Origin: Mucidula mucida
Taxonomy: Eukaryota; Basidiomycota; Agaricomycetes; Agaricales; Physalacriaceae
Assembly (NCBI GenBank): GCA_015501055.1
Contig: JADNYV010000048.1
Location: 62,001 to 126,000, forward strand
DNA length: 64,000 nt
Reading direction: 5' to 3'
The position numbers and the translations under genes are program-made. Below are positions 35,634-50,332 of this stretch, in pieces. The first letter of the stretch is position 1, and every line of letters starts with the position of its first letter. The notes under the pieces were generated by a model that was not told the origin of the DNA, ran no database searches, and was given only the letters and a program-made list of their open reading frames with translations.

Positions 35634-37309
35634 ATGTTACTCGCTGATATAAAAGCCCTTTTGGATGTCAAAGGATACGCCTTTGACGAGAAGGATCTGT
35701 CCGCCATACAAGACTCGCTTGCCTAAAGTGAAGCAGAGTTCGAGGAGGTTTCCAGGCTGAAGGAGGAGCTAGAAACAAGACTCCGGGACACTTCCGCCCG
35801 ATTCTCCCACCTCAAGAGCACCATTGCGGACTTCAAGACAGCACTTCGCTGCAACCCTATCCGCGTCCTCATCCCCGAAATCCTATCCTACATCTTCTTG
35901 GTATATTGTGGCATTCATTCAGCACGACTTCCTTCATCCATGAAATCGGATGACCTCTTTTCTACATTCCATGATGTTTCACGTCGTCGAAAAGTGTTGC
36001 TATCAGTTTGTCGGCGGTGGCGCACCATAACTACAAGCACGCCACGCCTCTGGGCCGCTATTGATTTAAGTGGACCATATGTTATTGGTCCGAGAACACT
36101 TCGGTACTTTGCCGACAGGACTACTCCCTACCTTCCTCCAGATGTGATAGACAAGCACTGGCAAAGAATTGATCAAGCGATTCAGAGGGCTGGTAGTGTT
36201 CCTCTTTCCATCGCACAAAGCTTCGCAAGTCCTAGGTATTATCGAGACGTCGCACTACAAGACACCGAAATGTCCATAATGCTCCAGAGGCTTGTGGAAC
36301 TGTTACCTCGCACCCAAGATGTCAATCTGCAGTTCATTCTGTTGACTTCGACGATGTTGCCTGCACTGTCGGATCACCCCAAATGTTGGCCCCATACTCC
36401 CATGCCGCATCTGAAAACTGTTCACATAGCTTCACATTCTATTGTGGGCGATATGTCGCAGTGGATGCGCCATTTCCTGCGCCAAGTACCACCAAAGCAG
36501 CTGGTCGACGTTGAACTATCTTGTGGGGACGATGGATTATTTGTGGAACATATCTCGCGCATAACCCATGTCAAGCGTCTGTCTCTATCGTCGTGTTCTC
36601 TTGCTTCCGTTAGAAGTTTCAAGAGCACGCCCGTTCTCGAAAATTTGTCCTTGACCCAAATAGTTTTCCCGTCGGCCGGGCCTCCTGCACCTCCAGTCCC
36701 CGTGTGTTTATTGCGCTTGGCATCTCTCACGCTCGAGGGTATTCCCTCTGGTATTGAAGGGTTCTCAGCTGGCTCACTCTCCCCTCCCTACAACACTTGG
36801 ACATGTCTTTCATATTCAACGACGAGCGCGGCGAAACTATCTCCTTTTCGTCCTTGCCAAAATTTTTAGAACGCTCTCAGTGCCGTCTGCAGTCGCTGAA
36901 CATCACAGACAACGCTTTGATCACTCCGTCGGTTTTGTTGGATGTACTTCGCCTTCAAGAGCACTCGCTCACCTCGATTTCGCTCCTGAAAGGCGCTCTC
37001 GGCGGAATTGATCGGTCTGTTCTTGACTTCCTGATTGGAACGCCAACTCAGGTGCCTCTTCCACTGCTCAGGCGCCCAGAGCTCAAAGTGGCTCCAGAGC
37101 AGGTTTCGGGCCTTTCTCAGTTGCTTCAGCACCGATGTTCCATGATCACCCAATCCTCCCGATCAACATGTTTGGACTTTTGCCGAATATACGTGCACTC
37201 GAGAACGTCACTCTCTCTTGATTCTATCCAAAAACACAAGAACGTAATTCAGCCTTACAAAGATGCAGGATTAGATGTCGAAATGGAGCATTCTCGGAAG
37301 TATTACTGA
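35634..37309 (+). pseudogene. F-box/LRR-like protein with one nonsense codon and one frameshift
   Basis: Begins MLLADIKALLDVKGYAFDE. After DSLA an in-frame TAA (about 35724) stands where a Gln codon would fit (SEAEFEEVSRLKEELETRL follows), consistent with a C-to-T change. A coiled coil leads into the F-box-like CNPIRVLIPEILSYIF and VCRRWRTITTSTPRLWAAID, followed by leucine-rich repeats. Near 36765 the frame shifts by one base; the second frame continues LTLPSLQHLDMSFIFND and runs to TGA at 37309. F-box proteins recruit substrates to SCF ubiquitin ligases, and large, fast-decaying families of this layout are common in mushrooms. Translation could start at the ATG at 35940 if the upstream part is not needed, but the frameshift would still truncate it. 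Confidence 0.75.
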
Positions 37310-37486
37310 TATTTCTTGGAGGTAGCGTGCTCCGTCATGATCAGCCTTCAGCACAAGATAGATAAATCACATTTCTCTCCATAGAGATAAAACACCGGCA
37401 CGAGGACATTTGTTGTAAGACGAGTTTATAATTACATTTGAAGAAATAACCGTAGCTCTGAAGCGCCGCCCTCGTCAGCCTGATAT

Positions 37487-39328
<1,842 letters not shown>

Positions 39329-39617
39329 TCAGGGCAAGCGCAAAGAAGTGAGCGCTGTATTCAGTACAGTTGACTATAGTCCACACGCGCAAGCCCAAAA
39401 AAATCTTGACAGTCAGAACCAGAGCACTCGGGGAGCACCAGAGCACTGGTAGCAGCAGAAACTCGTCCAGATACGTTCCGGATCAGTGACACACACTGCG
39501 AGACGGTCTTGAATGTCGGCGTTGGCTGATACGTGGACCTAGGAGCAGTCCTTCCAAATTGTCATTCAGATGCATAAATCTTCATCCTGGCCAATTCAGT
39601 CTCGTAAAGCGCACTGC

Positions 39618-39633
39618 TGCGCACAGAGAGTGC
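39618..39633. promoter_or_regulatory. Two metal-response-element-like sites upstream of the peroxidase
   Basis: TGCGCAC (39618-39624, plus strand) and TGCACTC (39627-39633, read on the minus strand) both fit the TGCRCNC consensus described for manganese peroxidase promoters. They lie about 390-405 nt upstream of the ATG. Matches of this length occur by chance, so the call rests on clustering and context. Confidence 0.35.
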
Positions 39634-39699
39634 ACGGGCGCGAACAGCGCGAACCAGAATGTCCGATACTTCACGATAACGTGCACCAAGAATAGCGTC

Positions 39700-40773
39700 A
39701 AAACTAACAATAGTAGCGGCTTTTCACTTGCTGAAATCAAGTCCTCACAAATCACATCGCCCCCACACCAGAATTGCGGAAGGATGTAGACAATGCATGA
39801 GGAAAATTTTTATCGAAGTGGATGATTGACGCGCACGGAAGTTGGTACGCAAGGCTACCGAGGACGGATGTGGGAAGTTACCGGAAGGGGGAGCAGTGCA
39901 AAGGGCGAGAAAGGAGAGCTACGCTTCGTTCTGCTAGCCAGCGCGGAGCCGAGTAGTAATGCCGAGCCAGCAAGCTGCGCTCGCCGCGTTCTGGGACGCG
40001 TTTTAGCAGCGCTTGGATCTTGGAGCTTCGAGAATCGAGAACAGAGCCACATCGGGGATAGCGGCTATGGAAGATTGAAGTCTCACCCCGAGCTAGCGGC
40101 GATTGAGGAGAAAAACAAGCAGACAGCGTGGTAAGGGTATGTGATGGCGGTGGGAACCTAAAGAGTGACCGCGTGCCGCCTCAATTCGACTGATCGATGA
40201 CACTGACACACATTCATTTACCGCCCCCGGTGTAGACCGCCTCGTTCATTCACCCGACGTCCCGCTTCCCACCAAATGCTACTTGCATATGCCTCCCGAG
40301 CTCACACACCCACGTCGAAACCTGATAACCCATCATCTTGGTCTAATGTACAGCTTGTGATTGGTACTATACATACACGGGAATTGGCACAACCGAGCAT
40401 CGACAACTGATAAACACAAATACCACGATGAAATAAAGGATTACGGGAATAGGGCATATGCATGTATTCGGAAAGGACGTGAGGTTCATTTTATTTCAGA
40501 AGCCATTTTGGGACGAGGGATCTGCACCGATAGGCTGTGTAAACCCGGGAGAATTAGTTGGAGGGAACACCGTACACAAGTCGAATCTCTAGCCCTCACA
40601 AAGAATTAGTCAAGTGTTAATGGTGGTTGCCAGTAAAAAGTTGGTGAGCACCGAAAACGGCAGCTTCGGTCCTTCGGATGCATCGGGCCGACTCCGTTTT
40701 GCAATGAGTAAATTGCGTTCGTTGTCATCCTTTCCTCCATCCCTCATATCTCTAACGTGAACCCAAGTCAACT
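39700..40773. other. Divergent intergenic region (peroxidase / MUS81-like copy 2)
   Basis: No gene recognised. The open frame at 39826-40134 and others have no family resemblance and no splice continuation. Confidence 0.5.
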
Positions 40774-41556
40774 ATGCCCGCCGCAGCAAATTCTCTCTTC
40801 TTGAAATGGGTGAAGGGCAACCAATTGCACCCCCATTTACGCGCTAAACTTTGCCCAGGATTCCACGCAGAGAAGGATTATAAGAAGCGCGGAGGGCCTC
40901 CGCGTGCAACGGGCTACGAGAACGCTATTCGCGCCCTTCAATCCTGCAGCACCAAATATGACCACCCCAAGGATTTGAAGGACCTCGATGGTATAGGTCC
41001 GACGTGCATTTCCAGGTAAATATTCGTCTCCAGTCCATTACGCGTCAAAAGATGGCTCAACGCGTCTTTTTCGCGCTAGACTAATAGAGAAACTCGAGGA
41101 GCACTGTGCCAAGAAAGGCAACCCATGCCTGAGCCTAAGACGAAACCCAGAGGTATCAGCACGACGCGACTGTCAATGATTAAGCTGTAGCTTATGGTTT
41201 TCCCAGCGCCGCGAAAGAAACCCGCTTCTAAAGCGCCCAAGCAGATTGAAGACGATAGTGAAGGTGAGGTCGAGGTCGACGAGAAGCCTGCCCCGAAGAA
41301 GAGAGGTATAGAATGATGGTACCCTGAGTTTGTCCGACCTATTTGCCTAGCCACGGCGAAGAGACAAACGAAACGCAAACGCGAAGACTCAGACGACGAC
41401 GACGATTATGAAGCCGAAATCATAGTAAAGCCCCAAGGTGCGGTCCTCCATGCCAAACGAAGTTCCCCGTTCATTGTGACTTCAGCGAGGCCGCGACGCG
41501 CCTCTGCAAAGCGCGCCCGTCCGTCCGTTCCTTCTGATGAAGAAGACAAAGCCTAA
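40774..41556 (+). pseudogene. Second MUS81 N-terminal domain copy, single-base frameshift
   Basis: Exons 40774-41015, 41080-41152, 41207-41305, 41351-41437, 41486-41556. It opens MPAAANSLFLKWVKGN, followed by GYENAIRALQSCSTKYDHP, LKDLDGIGPTCISRL and EKLEEHCAKKGNP, the MUS81 N-terminal helical domain. After GNP one base is missing near 41122; in the restored register the text continues MPEPKTKPR and the later exons all agree in that register, giving a basic, Ser/Asp-rich tail (KRKREDSDDDDDYEAE, ARPRRASAKRARPSV) and a TAA at 41554-41556. No nuclease domain follows. In exon 1 a 43-nt GC-AG segment (about 40817-40860) lines up with an intron of copy 1 and may be spliced. One break in an otherwise coherent gene suggests a young pseudogene or a sequencing error. 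Confidence 0.7.
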
Positions 41557-42623
41557 TTTAAGTAAGAACTTCAAACGCAGGACGTACGGAATGGATTTTT
41601 CATAGACATTTTTATCATCACCTTTTTAGAGCAACACATCGCACCGAGCAGTTACATGTAGGTGTTGAAATCGACTACTTATAAAGGAGGAGCGGACCTA
41701 AAGGAAGCTTCCTCTATTGCGGAAGACTGTTGAGGACCATGCCAGTAATCCGAACTCAGCATTCGGTGTGGCGTCTGTAACCCCCAAAACGAGCTATCTG
41801 ATACATTTTTGTGGGCGTTGTCGCGTTCTCCGCTCGCTCACCCTTTTGGTTGTGTACGACAAATTGACGTGCATGGTCCCCTAACGTTCCTGATCTCTCG
41901 GAATGGAGTTCGCGTTACCTGGATTCATGGCATACGACAGCTGATTGGTCTAGGTCTTACGACATGGAGACGAACGATGATCTTTTTCTGTACGTTTTGG
42001 AAAAATATTCATGATACACCTAATGTGTTTGGCTGTGAACAAAAGGTTGCTCAGATCAAACAACACCGACATCGTTGTCCCCTGTATAACCGCCAACTTC
42101 AAACACCACTTTGTGAATCGGTGCGTCCTTCAGATTGTTTTGTTTCACGCGCTTCAAACTTGATAATTCTTCCTCCTTAAGCTGTTATGCGCGCTCGTTA
42201 TCTGCCTTGAAACTCTTCTGCACGTGAAGTGCGTTCGCCAAGAGGCCGCTCAGACACACCATATCGTCTTATTCTAAGGATTGTCTGGCACGAATAAGAA
42301 GCAACGCTGCAGTAATGACACGCGAGATTGATCGTTGCTCGCACAAGAGGTACGTGTCTTGTTTGATAGGAACGATCGAGAGGAATCAGATTCGGTGGCG
42401 CAATAGGAATCGAGAAAACAGGGATGAGGCCAGGACCTAAAAATTTCAAGATTTCGATCGTTTGACACGCTTAAATCTAGACCCGAGAGCGTGGCGTTGG
42501 GTGTAGATCAACGCTTCAGCTGGTTTAGCGGGCAACCGATAATCACCTAAGCCATTGGATATGTAAAGCTCGAGTTTTCTCTCGTTGCGATTCATACTCT
42601 TCGCCTTCCCCTTCCAGAACCAT
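41557..42623. other. Intergenic, no gene recognised
   Basis: Contains the 3' flank of the MUS81-like copy 2 and the upstream region of the DUF6534 gene. The open frame 41809-42180 has no recognisable features. Confidence 0.5.
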
Positions 42624-44598
42624 CATGCCTGTGATATCAACGCTGGACAACACGTACGTCTTTGCTTCTCATGGTTTGATTATCTTCGAATTGTCCTTTC
42701 TGCAGGCTCGGACTTCTTTATGATGCAGTCCTCATCTCGTCGGCGTGAGTGCCTGGTCACGCTTCTCTTGAAGTTGGGTTCTAATCTTCTTTGGCTCGTT
42801 TAGACTTTATGGAGGTACTCGTTTGGCTGGCATCTCTTTATTCCACCAAGTACTGACTTGCCGTCGCAGCTGGTTGCCTCCAGGCATGGTTCTACTTCCG
42901 AAAATATAGTCAGCGAGACGCATGGCCTATCAAAGCCACCGTCGGGTTCATTTTACTCTGCGACACAATCCAGATGACGCTTCTCTCTGGTGCGTGCTTC
43001 ATCCAAAGAATATGAATCTCGAGCTTATGATGTCCCCTTTAGCATCTGTGTACAAGTACACCGTGACATGTCAGCCAACCTTTCTCACACTAGGTTCTGG
43101 CGCTCATGATTGTGATAGTCCACGGCGACAACACAGCACTCAACATTATGGAAAAGTTTGCTTCCCCCTCAGCACCGGCGATCACTCGTGCTGATGTTCT
43201 CTTGCAGAACGCTTCTCATAGAGCTGTTCTTCAGCGGCGCTATCGCATTAGCGACTCAGATGTGCGTGACCCCTCCTTCTATCCTTTCGGACATTGAGCT
43301 AATTCGATCCTCTCAAGGTTCTACTCGTGGCGTATTTTGGTTTGTAGGTGTATACCGTTTCTTTCTTGACGCTCTTCTCATTTCTTGACAGTGAGCAAGA
43401 GCTGGTTCCTTGCGGGTAGTGTTGTACGTTCAACTCCATTTCGACAGCCGACTGCATGACTGATGGTTGATGCAGGCGCTCCTGGGATGGACGTCATACT
43501 GTGCGTATTTTGACCACTTGTCTGCCCTCTTACCAACTCGACCGTCTCGTATTCAGTGATTCTCTTTGGTATGTCTTTTGGTCTACGTTCCTAATTGAAA
43601 GGCTTACACTATTATCTAGTCTATACTATCATCGTGTAAGATTATCTCGATTGGCCCCAAACTGCCCGCTGATCCCTTGAGCAGTCTGAAGTACGAGTTC
43701 TTGACTGACTTGCTGGAACAAGTCGTGAGTCTTGATGTAGTTGTCTTGATATTATCCTGACTTTGTTCCTCAGCCGATGTCAACTACTCTGAACGCATTC
43801 GGTGCCGCATGTGGTTCGCTTTTCCGTTATGACGTTCCGGCCGTTGCCTGAAAGGACTCCGTAGATCTGGCAATCACTGTCATCATGGTGCTGTACCTCG
43901 AGAAATCCAAGACTGGCTTCAGAAAGGTTGGTCCCGCCACTATACGCAGACATCAGATTACTCATAGGTGCAGAGCACGGACATGATCAATCGCTTGATT
44001 ATCTTCACTTTCAATACAGGTGGGAGCGATGTTTCTACGTCGCTATCGGCAATTGAATATGATTTCGGTGGCTAGGCATACCCACAACCATATGCGCGCT
44101 CATGTCGTTGATTTGCGTTAGTTTTCCCTAGTCTCCGTTGCCAGACTAGTGCTGACTTTGAGATAGTTGAACGCCATCCCGAGCACATTCCTTTACATCT
44201 TCTTCTACCTCATCAGTGAGTGTAACGTAGTTCCAAATCCCAGCTCCGGCGCTGACTCGGCCTTTCTTGATAGTGGGTCGATGTAAGTCCAGTAATAGAT
44301 ACAACGCGTCAGTTGGCTCACTTCTTGCGCAGTCTACACAAACTCTATTCTTGTGACTCTAAACTCGAGAGACTACATCCGCGACGGACGTCGTTCAGAA
44401 GGCTCCGCAAGTAACGATATATCCATGAATGGATTCGGAACCACAGGAGCGTTTGGAAACAGTGGCGGTCGGGGCATCGTGAGCGCACCTTCTTCGGGCA
44501 CTGAACGCCTGTTTGATTTGTTTGATGGTGATAGGCGAACCCCCGCACTGGACCTCAGGAGATATCCATTCGTATCGACACAAACCACCACCAAGTAG
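42624..44598 (+). CDS. DUF6534-type multi-pass membrane protein
   Basis: Mushroom-specific membrane protein family of unknown function, with about seven transmembrane helices. The start MPVISTLDNT is spliced to LGLLYDAVLISSALYGAGC, then LQAWFYFRKYSQRDAWPIKA and ATVGFILLCDTIQMTLL. Later pieces are LLIELFFSGAIALATQ, VSKSWFLAGSVALLGWTSY, EKSKTGFRKVQSTDMINRL and IIFTFNTG, WLNAIPSTFLYIFFYLI and LYTNSILVTLNSRDYIRDG, the standard C-terminal signature. A soluble Ser/Gly-rich tail of about 80 residues ends at TAG 44598. Many short introns are present and the exact boundaries in the middle (43000-43900) are uncertain; I did not verify that the full frame is intact. Confidence 0.75.
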
Positions 44599-45387
44599 GT
44601 TTACGATTTTTCTAGTCGAAGTGTACAATTCACTGATGTCGTGTCTTACCAGGAGGCTGGAATGTACTCGAAGGAGTATCCTGAAGAGCACCGATCCGGG
44701 AAACCAGTGGCTGTTTAAAATATTTAGATTACCAACCTACGATACTCGGTGTGGCTTTGATTATAAGTACATGCCTAGTGTCCTGCACTGAATAGAGTTT
44801 TCAAGTGAACATGGCTTGAGCTCGAACCCTTGTTCACAGGCGTCCATGAAATCTGGAGGAATGATGCCATCTGCCGGCCATTTGTGCAGTAGGTAGGTAC
44901 CTGGCCGTGTCGGCCCGAAATTGACCGCGTTTCGACCGGATGTTAAGGAGGGGGGAGTATCAGATATTCTGAATATAACACGTTCACAGCTCAAGCGGTG
45001 AACTCCTTTTCGGGCGTTGTCCCGATCGGGCCGTTTACCCCTTAAGTTCCAACCAACCTTCGTTTGAGGTCTCTCCTCTTCCAATAATCTCAATCATGTT
45101 GTCGTCCAAACAGCAGCTATCGCTTGTTGTCAAGAAATAAATCGCGTTCCTGGACACCCCATAGGGAGCCCGGACGTAGAAAAATAGCGTTCGTGGCAGG
45201 TTCTCGTCCTCCTTCTGTCTTTGACTTACGTTACTACAGATCACAAGAAATCAAGCTACCCCTTTGCCGTCCGCTGTAGACCTTCACCGATTGTTCCTAA
45301 AGATCCACTTCGTGGAGGTCCGGGCCCAATGTATACATATAACAGGCGTTGGAGCTCGGAATTTTGGCTCAATATTTCCCTTCTGTC
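44599..45387. other. Intergenic, no gene recognised
   Basis: Upstream region of the P450 gene. No gene or repeat recognised. Confidence 0.5.
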
Positions 45388-47505
45388 ATGCTTTCCGCGA
45401 CCGACACCGCGTTGCTCTTCCTCGGCTGTGCGATTGTTGTGCTATGGTTCAACAAGAAGACAGTGTCTAAACCTCCGGGTCCGCCAGGTCTTCCCATAAT
45501 CGGGAATCTTCTTGATATGCCCAGTGGACGCGACTGGGAGGTCTTTGGGCGATGGGGAGAGACGTACGGTTAGTCTTAGTCTCCCATTGCCTTTGCAATA
45601 TGGTATTATCGACCTTTAGGACCTCTTATATCCCTGACCGTTGGGCCGACGACTGTTGTGGTAATTAACACCTACAAAAAGGCGCAAGAAATACTGGACA
45701 AGAAAGGGCCTATCTATTCTTCTCGTCCTTATGTCGCGATGGCTGGAGACCTCATGGGGTGGCAGAAGTCAACGGGGCTGCTGGTATACGGCCCAGACTT
45801 GACGAAGACGAGGTAGTCTTTCGTTTACTATGCGTACTCGAAAGGCGTCTGAGATGTTCAGGAAACTATTTCACCAGGAGCTTGGTAGCGCATCAGCCAT
45901 CTGTTCTTTTTGGCCCCAAGAAGAGTTCCAAGCGCGGAAGTTCCTAGAGTTGTGCACTGATCATCCTGAACGCCTAAGGGATAATTGCTTCCAGTAAGGA
46001 TCTTGTCGTACAAATGCACGATTTTGGTAACCTGAGCGCTGCAGACACGCTGGTGCCATCATTTTCCGAATCGCGTACGGCTACACAGCAAAGAACTACG
46101 ACGACGAGTGGATCGCCACTACAAATGCTGCCATGCACACTTTCAACATGGTGAGTTCTCTTCAGCCCGTGCTTGATACACCGCTAACGTACTCCAGGCT
46201 GCTGCTCCAGGCGCCTTTCTGGTTAATCAACTTCCTTTCTGTATGTTTCCTTTCAACTTCCATGTACCATCTCACCGACCTCATCAAGTGCGCCACTTAC
46301 CCGACTGGTTCCCCGGCACGGATTTCAAGCGAAAGGCTCGGGAATGGGCGCCTCAATACCTTGACATGATTGGCATCCCCTTCGAATTCGTCAAACAAGG
46401 AATAGTGAGTATTGATCCTCAATTGTCTCATCTTTTTCTAATTTCTCAGGCCTCCGGAACTGCTGAAGATTCCTTTACTGCCAAATGGCTGAAACGGAAG
46501 CTGTCATTGGAAGATGAAGAAATCCTCCGTCATGGATCTGGAGCGATGCTGGGAGGTATGTTCCATCGCTCGTAACTAAACGCTCCTTAACATTTATAAC
46601 CTGTTCAGCCGGCTCTGAAACTGTTCGTGCTGCTCTATCTCGAGTCGTTTTTGTTTCTCACCTCACGTCGTAGACCGCGATCACAATCCACTGTTTCTTT
46701 TTGATGATGGCGCTGCATCCCGAGGTCCAGAAGAAGGCCCAGGCAGAAGTTGATGACATTTGCGGTCGTGAACGCTTGCCGCATTTCGGAGACAGGGAAC
46801 ATCTACCATACTTGGAGGCTCTTATCAAGGAGGTGACGCGAATGCATCCTTCTGTTCCCTCTGGTGAGCCGGAAACCGCTCGTTGAGATTTAGGACATGA
46901 TGCTAACACGACAAACCTATAGGCATTCCTCACACTACCACCGAGGACGATGTTCATGACGATTACTATATTCCCAAGGGCACTATCGTTATCGCGAACA
47001 TCTGGTGCGTTGACTGAGCAGCATGCCATTTACAGCACCTTGAACAATTACTTACAGGCAAATGACACGCGACCGTAACGTGTACACCAGGCCGTTTGCG
47101 TTCGATCCCGAGCGCTTCCTGGGACCGAACCCCGAACAAGATCCCTACGAACTCATCTTCGGATTTGGTCGTCGGTAAGTCGTGGTTTGATCAAAAATAA
47201 TTGGGTCATGACTAGACACTGTATAGCTTGTGCCCAGGACGTCTGCTCGCCGACGCTTCGCTCTACATCACGATGGCAATGTGCTTATCTGCATTTGATG
47301 TCTCGCTGTCCAAGGACGATGCTGGAAATCCTATCATACCGGAGCTCCTGCCAGTGCCCGGAACAGTCAGGTCTGTTTGCGCAATTATATCGTCGTTCCA
47401 TTTCCTAACTATCCTCCCCACCTTCGCAGTGCTCTAACACCGTTTGAATGCACTATTACCCCCCGGTTCCCTCAAGATCAACTCGACGAACTTATTCGTC
47501 ATTAG
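45388..47505 (+). CDS. Cytochrome P450 monooxygenase (13 exons)
   Basis: Haem monooxygenase anchored in the ER membrane. Exons: 45388-45568, 45620-45812, 45862-45993, 46045-46150, 46198-46240, 46289-46404, 46450-46555, 46609-46622, 46674-46863, 46923-47004, 47058-47174, 47227-47370, 47430-47505; 1500 nt, all phases consistent (499 aa). An N-terminal membrane helix (TALLFLGCAIVVLWF) is followed by the proline hinge PPGPPGLPIIGNL. The I-helix oxygen-binding motif is AGSETT, the K-helix ExxR is EVTR in KEVTRMHP, the PERF motif is FDPERF, and the haem loop is FGFGRRLCPG with C429 as ligand. It resembles the large basidiomycete group often annotated as O-methylsterigmatocystin oxidoreductase-like; substrate unknown. 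Such P450s often act on lignin-derived or defence aromatics. Confidence 0.95.
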
Positions 47506-48347
47506 ACACTCCTTAGTATTGTTATCCGCCAAGCGCTGGCTTACCTTCTCTTGTTCTACATTCCTTTGTCCTCACAACGGCACTTCCCCTAGGCCACACA
47601 CTCTTTTCGTACATAATACATTCCTGTTGGACGATCTCAGATTCAGGAAATGTCGTGTTGAATGTGGATCGGGCATAGTGCACCATACAGTATCTTACGA
47701 CAACACGGAGTTCAATGACTCTCGTAAGACTGAAGGTGCCCGATGTCTATTTTCCGTAAGAGCATTCATCATTACGCCTAGATGTGTAATGAGAATGTCG
47801 CTTCCATGACTGACTGCCTTGAAGGTCCTTGGGCAGTCTTTCGCCCTGAGACGTCTTGCCTTCCTTCAGTGGCCATGTCGTTTGGGTTCGTCGCGTGCGT
47901 AATCTCAGACGCAACGTCGATTGCCGAGAACGAATAGGGGAGACGGTCAAGAACCGAATGCGCATTCGCGCATGGAAGACTTGCTTTAAGAAAATCGTTG
48001 TATGTGAAGCACCAGAACAAGCGATTAACAATCTTTCTGCGGTGGCGCTAGGCATTTGCGATTGTTCTCTATGAACTTGCGCAAGGACTGACTGCATCTT
48101 ATCTCTTGAAAGGAGCTCGGTGTTAAAACGGAAGATCTAGGAAAGACTGCAAATTTCCCTGCGAAGAGTCCAGATCCCAGTCCTGCACCATTGGTGAAAA
48201 AGGAAGTTGCTTGTCCTGCTGCGGACAATAGCATTTGACGGACTGTCACCTGGAAGCGTTAAACTCAACAGGCCATGCATGCATTACAGAATCCAATAGG
48301 GTATATCCAAGAAAGCAAACAGCATAGCAAAATGTAAAACAGTCAAC
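47506..48347. other. Convergent intergenic region
   Basis: Between the ends of the P450 (+) and TPR/F-box (-) genes. Minus-strand open frames at 47747-48097 show no family resemblance. Confidence 0.5.
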
Positions 48348-50332
48348 TCAACAGAATTCAGTGGGTTGCGCCTCCTCACAACCAAACCACTCCAACCACT
48401 CAGCGGCATGATAGGTCGCTCGTCTTTTCGGCCACGGCTCTAGCTCGCCTGGTTGCCCATCCGGTCGCCTGACAACAGTCCAGTACTGTGGACCAACTTT
48501 CATCAGTCGTACCATCGGAAAACCGTCCTCGATAATCATGGAAACCATGCCCAGAGGGAACTCGGACATTCCAATGAATCGCAACATGGGCGGAATCCCC
48601 GTACGAATATTCTACATCCCAGTCAGCATCGAAGAACCATTGAGCGGTGTTGCTCACCTGGAGGAAGGACTTGAGATCCCTTTGCGACCCGGTCACGCCT
48701 ATGCCGTCCAAAGTCAAGCACCGCACAGACCGCGGAATGAGCCACGAAGCGAGTCCGGGCGCCAGATCCCTCGGATAGGTTATACACAGTCCCTTCAACC
48801 CGGTGAGGCTGGGTAACACACCCCATAAACTCGCGTCGAACCCGACCTGGCGCTGCACGGCCTCCCCCGCGGGGACCATCAGCCCCAATGTGCGCAGTTC
48901 TTTCCGGTCCCTCAAGAACTCAGCGATCGCAGGAAAGAGGTCGCGGTCCACGACGCGCCGCGCCATGCCGCTGATACTGAACGTGAAGTCGCGGAGGAAA
49001 GGTAAGACGGGCGTCGAAACAAGAGAGCGAAATTGGGCACTGGGCATGCAATCGAGGAGACAATTGAGTGAGAGGCACTCAAGCTGATGGCCATTAGTGA
49101 ATATCTCTTCGATGGTGCGGCTGTTAGGCGGGAACTGCCCGAGAAAGTGTATATGCGTCAGGTTGCGGATGCTGAGACACTCAGATGGGAAGGACCATCC
49201 TGGATTTTCGAGGTGGATTGTGCGTAGGGTATTTCTGTGAGCGTTCAGGAAGCTGATAGGGTGTTCACCGTTCGCGCGATAGGCAAAATGACCGATACGG
49301 TGGAATTCAAGGTTTCCAATGTCGAATCCATCTGGTATATGAAGAGAAAGGGCGTTCAGACGTGGACTTGAGGCTTGCACAATTTTTAGCACAGGCATGA
49401 CACCCTCGGGACCCGAGGAGATGTGCACTTTGCGCAGATTTATCATTTTTGGAAGGGCATTCGCGAGCATACCTGCTATTATCTCAGCACCGGGAGATGC
49501 GCTTCAAAATGAGATGTACGTACCTGTTTGGAAGGCAATACTGCCATCCTTGTCAGGCTTTAAGGCGTATATCCGGAGCGTCTTGACAACGCATGCGAAG
49601 CTGTTATCTGTGATCACGCGTGTGAGGATGTCAGCACTTCGTCTCACATCGCGCTCCTTCTCAGATCCACCTTCGGCAATCCCATCCTCTGGGTCAGAGG
49701 AAGAGAAGTGCAGGTGTAACTCGCGGAACAACAGCTGACTTGCTACGCGTGAAAGGACGTGGGGAACGAAGAGTAGTGTTTGTAGGTCTCTCCGCGGAAG
49801 GAAGAGCGCGATTTCTCGCCATACTTCGGGAGAGAACTTGTGAGAGCGTGAGAGGACCGTGGGTTGTGGGGAGAGAAGCTAAGCAATGTGTCAACATTAT
49901 TCCGCTTTATTGTCGAGGTAAACGCACCTTTTCGACGGCTACGGAGCGTTGGTGGAGTAGAGCTGTCGCTTCTGTATTATCTGGTTCTGCGATTAGTGCT
50001 GCTTGCAGGTCATCCTGCGCGCCCAAAACGGAGCCCGCATCAATCCTCGCTCTTGCGCGTAATATTCTTGCCCTTGCCACCGTTTCGGGACTAAGAGTAT
50101 GAACTTGGAGACACGCTTGGATTGCGTTCTCGATGAGCGTTTTATATTGCCTGCGAAATCCGTCGACTATCAGGGCTGCACTAGATACGACGAGTGCATG
50201 GAAAGTTACTCACCGCTTGTACTTGAGGTTCCTCAGTCCGTATAGCACGAGATCGGCTTTTTGGTTGTCGCTAAGACATTCAGCGACATCGCGAATGCTG
50301 GCGTCGAGAATTTTCGGGTTGAAGGTGTCCAT
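48348..50332 (-). CDS. F-box/LRR protein with N-terminal TPR-like helices (5 exons)
   Basis: Likely substrate adaptor of an SCF ubiquitin ligase. Exons (minus): 50332-50214, 50150-49928, 49878-49524, 49475-48658, 48611-48348; 1779 nt, in frame (592 aa). Residues 1-115 form a helical, TPR-like region (TVARARILRARARIDAGS, DDLQAALIAEPDNTEATALL). The F-box follows (KFSPEVWREIALFLPRRD and LQTLLFVPHVLSRVASQLLF), then a long leucine-rich region (NLTHIHFLGQFPPNSRTI and others). The C-terminus EWLEWFGCEEAQPTEFC is acidic. No breaks were found, unlike the other two F-box loci here. It converges with the P450 gene. Confidence 0.85.

Noticed and set aside
39826..40134. 102-codon open frame upstream of the MUS81-like copy 2
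   Set aside because: No domain, no splice continuation and an antisense frame of similar length; looks like a chance frame in GC-rich promoter DNA.
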